NCBI GenBank assembly: GCA_001661515.1
Contig: LUVW01000035.1
Coordinates: 110,209-122,388, forward strand
Origin: Capniomyces stellatus
Lineage: Eukaryota > Kickxellomycota > Harpellomycetes > Harpellales > Legeriomycetaceae
DNA: 12,180 nucleotides
Direction of reading: 5' to 3'
Shown: piece by piece, positions 6,212 to 12,180 of the stretch
How the letters are laid out: each line of letters starts with the position of its first letter
How positions within the stretch are numbered: position 1 is the stretch's first letter
Notes under the pieces: generated by a model
Databases searched by the model: none
Told to the model about the DNA's origin: nothing
What the model saw: the letters and a program-made list of their open reading frames with translations, nothing else
Translations under genes and position numbers: made by a program

Positions 6212-7630
6212 ATGAGAGTATCAGTATTTATTTCAGCAATAGTCCCATTAATTTCAACGGTATCGGGACAGCAAACCAAACCAATATGCACAGAAGTTGT
6301 TGTTAGGAAAGAGGTAAGGACCCTATCCAATTCCGAGCTGGGGGTTGTTGCATCAGCACTAAAAAGCATGAACGACGATGGATGGATCCATTGGTTCTCA
6401 AACCTGCACGAGTATTCGTCTGCAAATATCCACTCAACTGCCGAATTTCTGCCGTGGCATAGAAAGTTTATCAATGACTTTGAGATAGTGGCAAGAGAGT
6501 ATCAACCAGACTTTGTTTTACCTTACTGGGACGCTGCAAGAGACTACACAGACCCAGCAGCTAGCAAAGTATTTTTAGCAAAAATTCTGGGTGGAAATGG
6601 AAGAAACGATAAATCTCGATGTATCACCAACGGGATACAGGCAGGATGGACAATGACTTACCCCAGAAAAAGCTGTCTTCAGAGAAGATTCAATGGCGGT
6701 AATTCCAATAAAATCAGGCCATGGGAGGGTCCAGAGGTGATTTCCAGTATTCTTCAAGTAAATAAGCGGTTCTCAAGCTTTGCATCAACCCTTGAAATGG
6801 GTCTGCACGCCAGTGTCCACAATGGAATTGGTGGAATGATGAGTACCATGTATGCACCAAACGACTTTGCGTTTTTCCTTCACCATGCCAATATGGACAG
6901 AATTTGGTGGAAGTGGCAGAAGCTTAGCGAGTCGAATATGTGGAGCTACAACGGGAGAAACAGGGATGGGTCCGCAGCAAACTTGAACAGACGCATTCAT
7001 TACTTCAACACACCCGTCAAGGAGCTAATGGAGCTTGGTTACGGTGATATGTGCTATAACTATGACGACACCGTCAACCTCAACAAGAGAGAGGTTTCAA
7101 GCTCAGAGGCAATCGAAAAGGTGGTCCAGGTCCCAGAGATGAACTTGGCAACCGCTCTTACCACCAGTGCACTTGAAAAGTTCTTCCCAATGTTGGTTGA
7201 GAACAACACTAAAGTTTTGGCTGTTGATCTGCCAAATGTGGTTTCTGACAAGGCTGTGGAGTTTGCTATCACATCAATCGAAGAAAAGACTAGTCACAAC
7301 AAAACAAGCACTAAAAATCAATCAGGGAATAGGAAATCGAAAAAAGTACCGCAAGTTGCTCGTGCTACCACAAACAACAAGCCAGTCGTAGCATCATCGA
7401 TTGCAGGATCAGTTATACAAACAGCAAACAAGTTTGACTTGAAGAAGAATGGCGAGCAGGTAAACAGCACCACACCAAACGAGGTGAAGATGCCAATCCC
7501 AGCCAAGGTTCCAGCGTCATGGATCAAGATGATGGGATACGATGTAAATGAATACAACAATATTTATCAAAACACTGTTGATTTGGTCAATGCTTTAAAC
7601 AGCAATGGCTATGTCTCGCCATACATTTAG
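6212..7630 (+). CDS. Secreted tyrosinase-family copper oxidase, copy 2 (472 aa)
   Basis: Same enzyme class and plan as copy 1. The open frame extends upstream to a GTG at 6182, but the ATG at 6212 is preferred because it gives MRVSVFISA, matching the MKVSVFISA start of copy 3, and because GTG starts are not normal in eukaryotes. Signal peptide 1-20 (cut near VSG/Q). CopperA: H66, H74, H83 in FLPWHRKF. CopperB: H199, H203, H225 in APNDFAFFLHH-ANMDRIWW. Cysteines C26, C137, C155 and C281 match those of the other copies. The Tyr motif CYNYDD (281-286) is followed by Lys-Arg at 292-293, a putative maturation site. The C-terminal half holds a conserved stretch (about 300-354), a basic K/S/T/N-rich linker (355-391) and a terminal module ending GYVSPYI. 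The residue after H199 is Ala; the residue after H203 is Asn. Copper-site block 61-113 and blocks 267-354 and 392-449 are identical in DNA to copy 3, while the rest has diverged. Sequons include N331, N363 and N418. Confidence 0.95.
   Translation: MRVSVFISAIVPLISTVSGQQTKPICTEVVVRKEVRTLSNSELGVVASALKSMNDDGWIHWFSNLHEYSSANIHSTAEFLPWHRKFINDFEIVAREYQPDFVLPYWDAARDYTDPAASKVFLAKILGGNGRNDKSRCITNGIQAGWTMTYPRKSCLQRRFNGGNSNKIRPWEGPEVISSILQVNKRFSSFASTLEMGLHASVHNGIGGMMSTMYAPNDFAFFLHHANMDRIWWKWQKLSESNMWSYNGRNRDGSAANLNRRIHYFNTPVKELMELGYGDMCYNYDDTVNLNKREVSSSEAIEKVVQVPEMNLATALTTSALEKFFPMLVENNTKVLAVDLPNVVSDKAVEFAITSIEEKTSHNKTSTKNQSGNRKSKKVPQVARATTNNKPVVASSIAGSVIQTANKFDLKKNGEQVNSTTPNEVKMPIPAKVPASWIKMMGYDVNEYNNIYQNTVDLVNALNSNGYVSPYI
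6392..6550 (+). repeat. Identity block A, copy 2 versus 9615-9773 in copy 3
   Basis: These 159 nt are identical, base for base, to 9615-9773. They encode residues 61-113, covering the whole copperA site up to YWDAARDYT. The bases on both sides differ at once (residues 21-60 and 114 onward are well diverged), so the identity includes silent sites and ends sharply. This is best explained by recent gene conversion or unequal exchange. Confidence 0.9.
7008..7273 (+). repeat. Identity block C, copy 2 versus 10231-10496 in copy 3
   Basis: 266 nt identical to 10231-10496, coding for residues 267-354: the end of the catalytic core, the CYNYDD motif, the Lys-Arg site and the conserved segment that follows it. 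The block stops exactly where the hypervariable linker begins. Shorter identical pieces lie upstream in the copperB region, for example 6731-6765 (= 9954-9988) and 6791-6844 (= 10014-10067). Confidence 0.9.
7385..7560 (+). repeat. Identity block D, copy 2 versus 10656-10831 in copy 3
   Basis: 176 nt identical to 10656-10831, coding for residues 392-449 of copy 2 (408-465 of copy 3). One base before it differs (a7384 versus g10655), and the identity continues a short way further upstream past that change. It covers the C-terminal module up to the EYN motif. The last 22 codons differ at many bases but little in protein. Confidence 0.9.
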
Positions 7631-7698
7631 TTTTTGTTTATGCATATACTCATTTTAGCCAGGTTTTGATTTTGTTAGGGGTTTATAAAATCACTTTT

Positions 7699-7704
7699 AT
7701 TAAA
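7699..7704 (+). terminator. Polyadenylation signal of tyrosinase 2 (variant)
   Basis: ATTAAA, a common variant of AATAAA, 69 nt after the stop in a T-rich 3' UTR. Confidence 0.45.
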
Positions 7705-9230
7705 GTCGAATCGATGAAAAAGCAGGTTTGGTTTCTTTCTTCCTCGCTTGGTAATTGGGCACATATTTGGTATGTACTGAATTTACCACAATTTCCAAGT
7801 GATTGCGATTGCAGTTGGGGGTTATGGATGCAGTTGAAGTTGTAATTGGAGTTGTGACTGCTACTAAGTATGCTACACACTGACAGATGGTCTTGGGTAA
7901 ACGTTGTTATCTGTGCTACAAAAAATGGCCAGGGAAGGTGAAATTCATTTTGTCATTTGTGAAAAGGTGGCTTGAAAGCAACATCACCTTCCAACATTAA
8001 TTGATCGTTAGAAGATATTGTACTATAACTATGTTGGAAAAACACATTTGATATGGGGTTATAAACAACAAGTACTGTTAATTAGATGTATGATTCCGGT
8101 TAACAGTTAGATATAGTTTGTTTTGCAAATATAGCCTAGGCTTGCTTGGCTTTAACTTTGCAACAATTACAAATTCGTGATCGAATTCAAACAATAAGGC
8201 TTGGTTAAAGTGGGCTAGAAAGCACGGGTTGATTGGTAGTTGGCCTATTAGTCTTAATAGTAGCTGGCCTGGGAGTTTATGTTTTTAATTTAAGAGCTAT
8301 TAGTAAAAAAAATCAGCTCGAATATTTCCAAAACAAAACACCTAGCGTATAGTTGGAAGAAATAACCAATATGTAGATAGATAACGATAAAAAATATTAG
8401 CCAAAGTTGCGCTAATATTTCTTTTTGAACGATGCAAACAACTAGAACAAAAGTTTTAATAATTGATTTTTTGGGGTTGTAAAAACGAATAAACTAACCA
8501 GTGGTAATGTCTGGGAATAACCAACACACTATCTACAGGCAAAAAAGAGGGGTTTAATTTAAAATTTCTTGCCTAGAAACCCCTGAACGAGATCTGACAG
8601 AACCAAGCTTAATTACGTAGTGTACAATCTATTTATAGTAGCAGACGGTTTGAAGGCTGTCAGGCATGTTTTTATTATAATTAGCTAACAAATATCAAGT
8701 CATTTTAGCACCTGATTTTAGCGTAGATTTATAAAAACAAAGAGAATGCAGAAAGATATTGGTAGCTTTTGCCAACAGTTTTTTAGCATTATTAATAATG
8801 TACTATGATTAACGAATTAATGATCAAAATAGAGAGCTATCAAATGCTAAACGGCGCAATGGGGGATAGGAAGACAAAGTGAACAAGAATTTTTAACTGT
8901 TTATGTAACCCTTTGCAGTTTTGATAAGGCAAAAGTCAATGTGTTGATTTGGAAATGGTGTTACATATTAATGTTAGAGCGGATTTGTAAGCGAAGCGAT
9001 TTTGAGTGGTGAAATTTAATAAGTCGCTTTTGCACATTTTAATTGAAAAAGAGCATATAATCGCCACTGAATAATTATAGTTTATTTTTAGAAAATCAGT
9101 CAAGAAAAGTTCGTTAAAGTTTCCAATTATCCAAAAACGTAAGATTAAAACACAAAAGATTAGAACTGAATTAGTAAAGTTTTGTCAAGTTCATTACGAG
9201 GAAAAAAAGTGAACACGCCATTAACTACTG
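7705..9230. other. Spacer between tyrosinases 2 and 3
   Basis: AT-rich, with no supported gene on either strand. It includes a degenerate gttg-type repeat at about 7801-7860, a 10-bp inverted repeat at 8392-8420, and a 14-bp perfect palindrome (cattattaataatg) at 8787-8800. It shows no visible similarity to the spacer between tyrosinases 1 and 2, so the duplicated unit does not extend far beyond the coding sequence. Confidence 0.6.
8392..8420. repeat. Perfect 10-bp inverted repeat with 9-nt spacer
   Basis: aaatattagc at 8392-8401 and gctaatattt at 8411-8420 are exact reverse complements, separated by caaagttgc (8402-8410). It lies about 1 kb before tyrosinase 3. A regulatory site, a transcript hairpin or a mobile-element remnant are all possible. 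Confidence 0.6.
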
Positions 9231-9271
9231 CATTTATATAGCTACAAAAACAAAAGAGATTGAGCAAAAGA

Positions 9272-9280
9272 TATAAAAAG
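9272..9280 (+). promoter_or_regulatory. TATA box of tyrosinase 3
   Basis: TATAAAAAG, 163 nt before the ATG at 9435, followed by an A/C-rich leader. A second AT-rich element (tttatata) lies just upstream, near 9233-9240. Confidence 0.55.
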
Positions 9281-9434
9281 AATCAATGTGGCTAAAAAAA
9301 CAAGATCTTTTTAAACTCGCAAAACCCAAAAATTAATTCTTACAGCATTTTTCTTCTTCTCAAAACAATACATTTGACAAGCATCCAACACAAACATTAA
9401 AACAACGACTATACTATTTATATAATTAACAAAA

Positions 9435-10901
9435 ATGAAGGTATCAGTATTTATTTCAGCATTAGTACCATTTGTCCTAACCGTATCGGGGCAACAAACA
9501 CAGCAAGCATGCTCCAGCACTGTTACTAGAAAGGAGATCAGAACATTGTCGGATTCTGAATGGAAAAACATTTCAGGAACCTTAAAGAAAATGAACAATG
9601 ATGGATGGTTTCGATGGTTCTCAAACCTGCACGAGTATTCGTCTGCAAATATCCACTCAACTGCCGAATTTCTGCCGTGGCATAGAAAGTTTATCAATGA
9701 CTTTGAGATAGTGGCAAGAGAGTATCAACCAGACTTTGTTTTACCTTACTGGGACGCTGCAAGAGACTACACAAAGCCTGCTTCAAGCGATGTTTTGGCT
9801 CCAAGACTGCTCGGAGGAAATGGCAAGCTCGATAGAACCAAATGCATCACCAGCGGATTGCAGGCAGGGTGGTCCATGACTTACCCCAGAAAAAGTTGTC
9901 TCCAAAGAATCTTCAATGGCGGGAGAAACAACTCCATTAGACCATGGCAAGGACCAGAGGTGATTTCCAGTATTCTTCAAGTAAATAAACAGTTCTCAAG
10001 CTTTGCAACGGCTCTTGAAATGGGTCTGCACGCCAGTGTCCACAATGGAATTGGTGGAATGATGAGTTCCATGGTATCGCCCAACGACTTTGCGTTCTAT
10101 CTCCACCATGCCAATATGGACAGAATTTGGTGGAGGTGGCAGAAGCTTAGCGCGTCCAATCTGTGGAGCTACAACGGAAGAAACAGAGATGGGTCCGCAG
10201 CAAACTTGGACAGACGCGTCTACTACTTTGACACACCCGTCAAGGAGCTAATGGAGCTTGGTTACGGTGATATGTGCTATAACTATGACGACACCGTCAA
10301 CCTCAACAAGAGAGAGGTTTCAAGCTCAGAGGCAATCGAAAAGGTGGTCCAGGTCCCAGAGATGAACTTGGCAACCGCTCTTACCACCAGTGCACTTGAA
10401 AAGTTCTTCCCAATGTTGGTTGAGAACAACACTAAAGTTTTGGCTGTTGATCTGCCAAATGTGGTTTCTGACAAGGCTGTGGAGTTTGCTATCACAGCCA
10501 TTGAAGAGAAAGAAAAGTTAGAAAAAATCGAGGCGCAGAAGGAAGAGGCGCAAAAGGAAGAGACCAAAGTGGCTTCAGGAAGCAGAAAGGCAAGACTTGC
10601 TCCAAAGCCTATAAAGGGCAAAGCAAAGGTTTCAGTCGAGAGAAAGAACAAGCCGGTCGTAGCATCATCGATTGCAGGATCAGTTATACAAACAGCAAAC
10701 AAGTTTGACTTGAAGAAGAATGGCGAGCAGGTAAACAGCACCACACCAAACGAGGTGAAGATGCCAATCCCAGCCAAGGTTCCAGCGTCATGGATCAAGA
10801 TGATGGGATACGATGTAAATGAATACAACAAGCTTTATCAACACACAGTCGAGTTGGTCAACGTCTTGAATGATAACGGTTACGTCTCGCCATACATCTA
10901 A
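9435..10901 (+). CDS. Secreted tyrosinase-family copper oxidase, copy 3 (488 aa)
   Basis: Phenoloxidase paralog, colinear with copy 2 without indels up to residue 354. The ATG at 9435 sits in an A-rich context (aacaaaaATG). Signal peptide 1-20. CopperA: H66, H74, H83; copperB: H199, H203, H225 (SPNDFAFYLHH, then ANMDRIWW). Cysteines C26, C137, C155, C281. CYNYDD at 281-286 is followed by Lys-Arg at 292-293. Copy 3 is 16 residues longer than copy 2, all within the linker at about 355-407, which is here strongly charged: an E/K-rich run that may be a short helix, built partly from a duplicated EAQKE unit, then a K/R-rich stretch. The terminal module ends GYVSPYI. Diverged segments relative to copy 2 are residues 21-60, about 114-173 and the linker. 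Sequons N45-I-S and N165-N-S are absent from copy 2. No intron is seen. Substrate cannot be told from sequence; with Ala after H199, catechol oxidation without strong monophenolase activity is possible. Confidence 0.95.
   Translation: MKVSVFISALVPFVLTVSGQQTQQACSSTVTRKEIRTLSDSEWKNISGTLKKMNNDGWFRWFSNLHEYSSANIHSTAEFLPWHRKFINDFEIVAREYQPDFVLPYWDAARDYTKPASSDVLAPRLLGGNGKLDRTKCITSGLQAGWSMTYPRKSCLQRIFNGGRNNSIRPWQGPEVISSILQVNKQFSSFATALEMGLHASVHNGIGGMMSSMVSPNDFAFYLHHANMDRIWWRWQKLSASNLWSYNGRNRDGSAANLDRRVYYFDTPVKELMELGYGDMCYNYDDTVNLNKREVSSSEAIEKVVQVPEMNLATALTTSALEKFFPMLVENNTKVLAVDLPNVVSDKAVEFAITAIEEKEKLEKIEAQKEEAQKEETKVASGSRKARLAPKPIKGKAKVSVERKNKPVVASSIAGSVIQTANKFDLKKNGEQVNSTTPNEVKMPIPAKVPASWIKMMGYDVNEYNKLYQHTVELVNVLNDNGYVSPYI
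10530..10559 (+). repeat. In-frame 15-nt tandem duplication in the copy 3 linker
   Basis: Two adjacent 15-nt units (gaggcgcagaaggaa at 10530-10544 and gaggcgcaaaaggaa at 10545-10559) differ by one silent base and encode EAQKE twice. They account for part of the 16-residue length excess of this linker over copy 2 and suggest replication slippage as a source of linker length change. Confidence 0.85.
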
Positions 10902-11010
10902 TCGGTATACTCCTTTTTCAAACACCACACAGCTAGTAGCTGACTAATTCCATATATCTTATTATTATTGTTAAATTTAGCTTTGGCTGTATTTTTATTT
11001 GCTTGACTAT

Positions 11011-11016
11011 AATAAA
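11011..11016 (+). terminator. Polyadenylation signal of tyrosinase 3
   Basis: AATAAA, 110 nt after the stop codon, almost the same distance as for tyrosinase 1. Confidence 0.65.
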
Positions 11017-12162
11017 ATATGGCTTGACAATTTAACATATTTGCGCGCTTATAATTGTAGCCCAACTCCCGCTTGTTTTCATATTTTTCATATTAATAAT
11101 AACGGTATACATTTGAGAGCAAATGATGTTATACTAGTCAAAATAGATGATTAGAAAGTTGGAACTACTGAGAAATTATTTGTATGTAGATGACCCTGCA
11201 GCCTTTTTTTTAATAATAAATAAATAATCAAAACTGACGGCTGCCTACACCAAGTAACTGCATAAGTTAGAGACCCATGTAGTGCCTGTGTCGATTCCAC
11301 AATTCGCCAGACTTACAGTTAATATGGCTATTTTTTTTACAAAAATATTTCATAAATCAGTCAACAATAACTTGAGTATTAGTATGATTTTCAACTTGAC
11401 ATAAAAATATATTATTCATTTCCAATTATTTTTTTTGGTAAGAGACAAATTGTGATTATAAATTGCCTCCATCAAACATCCTTTATCAAGTGCATCAAAC
11501 AAATTGTGCTAAGCTAGTCCAACTTTATAGATCACGCAATATATATTATCCTTTAAGTTGTCAATCTATAGATTCAAGAAAACACGGACTGTTAAGTACA
11601 GACAGCTTGATGATTATTTTCAGGAGTATCTTAGTTTATTCGCTGCAAGAGCCAAACCTTTAGTATTATAAAATGAAAAAGTCAATTCTCCAAACACAAC
11701 AACGATGAAACAAGTCTCCAAGTTCGATAATTAAAAAAAATCAAACCACCATCAAAGTCAATTAGGTTAATTATAAAAGGAGCCGAATGCCTTCCCTGTA
11801 TAAACAAGAGCCGAATAGCGCTGACACAAAAGTGCGACGGTAGCTGGATATTTGTAAATTATGCAATGTTGCCTGGAAAATGCTATAAAGTCAACTTGTG
11901 ACATTCTTCGCTTGGTAGATACACGCTTGTGTATTTTATATGTTGGCCAACCGAGATCAAACCAAAACTAGTGTTTTGTTCTACTGAATTATTGAGCTGC
12001 TAGAATATATTTGAAAGATGCTATGGTTGTTGAACTAAACAGGTTGTACTTGGAACAACAATCGGATCTCACAAATATTAACTCCTAATTAAACTTCGAA
12101 TGGTCTCAATCAAGCTTTAGTTTTATGGAACCTTAATGCAAAATGAATAAGAGCATTGTTGG
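11017..12162. other. Right flank without a recognised gene
   Basis: AT-rich sequence with T- and A-runs and no convincing ORF. A TATA-like box (TATAAAAGG, 11772-11780) is followed by two ggagccgaat/agagccgaat repeats 27 bp apart (near 11779 and 11806) and a gttggccaac palindrome at 11942-11951. These could belong to the promoter of a rightward gene lying beyond the contig end; no start of such a gene is visible. Confidence 0.45.
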
Positions 12163-12180
12163 TGGGGGGGGGGGGGGGGG
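12163..12180. other. Poly-G contig end
   Basis: The window closes with an uninterrupted run of about 18 G after ttggtg. It mirrors the poly-C start, and with it suggests that the 12,180 bases are a whole contig whose ends are artefactual. It shows no telomere-like repeat unit. Confidence 0.7.

Noticed and set aside
10283..10831. 182-codon open frame on the minus strand inside tyrosinase 3
   Set aside because: It lies opposite the conserved coding blocks and reappears in pieces opposite copy 2, as expected of a shadow of codon use. No own promoter or domain is visible.
1..12180. Bacterial operon, CRISPR array, phage or transposon content
   Set aside because: No regularly spaced repeats, transposase, integrase or reverse-transcriptase motifs, or ribosome-binding sites were found. 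The AATAAA signals and secretory precursors point to a eukaryote.

Overview
The window looks like a complete eukaryotic, most likely fungal, contig carrying a head-to-tail array of three intronless, secreted type-3 copper (tyrosinase-family) enzymes on the + strand: tyrosinase 1 at 2921-4309, tyrosinase 2 at 6212-7630 and tyrosinase 3 at 9435-10901. The fungal assignment rests on eukaryotic gene architecture (A-rich leaders, TATA-like boxes, AATAAA-type signals 70-115 nt after the stops), AT-rich spacers full of poly-T/poly-A runs around less AT-rich coding regions, signal peptides, and dibasic Lys-Arg sites of the kind cut by Kex2-type proteases. The lack of introns and the AT-rich spacers would fit an early-diverging lineage such as Kickxellomycotina/Harpellales, but that placement is a guess. 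No bacterial, phage or transposon gene was recognised.

Layout. 1-2395: AT-rich non-genic DNA with a 13-nt pyrimidine tandem repeat and only weak short ORFs. 2396-2920: a possible orphan first exon, then the promoter/leader of tyrosinase 1. 4310-6211: spacer with a 16-bp perfect palindrome, a probable misassembly (one n flanked by duplicated sequence ending in poly-A), and the promoter/leader of tyrosinase 2 with a TATA box, a TGTCAA/TTGACA inverted repeat and a 10-bp hairpin. 7631-9434: spacer with further inverted repeats and the tyrosinase 3 promoter. 10902-12180: 3' flank of tyrosinase 3 and AT-rich DNA without a recognisable gene.

All three proteins share one plan: a signal peptide of about 20 residues, a catalytic core with six copper-ligand histidines and four invariant cysteines, a Tyr-x-Tyr-Asp-Asp motif followed within about ten residues by Lys-Arg, a conserved post-cleavage helix-like segment, a hypervariable linker, and a conserved C-terminal module of about 45 residues ending GYVSPY(I/L). 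They are probably made as secreted, latent pro-phenoloxidases acting on phenols/catechols (melanin or quinone chemistry) at the cell surface or outside the cell. Copies 2 and 3 are mosaics: long stretches of 100% nucleotide identity alternate with clearly diverged stretches, the pattern expected from gene conversion between tandem duplicates. Copy 1 is an older, more divergent paralog.

Both contig ends read outward into poly-G, which looks like a sequencing or assembly artefact. The most interesting biology is the mosaic, proenzyme-type tyrosinase array with an undescribed-looking C-terminal module and altered activity-controller residues.
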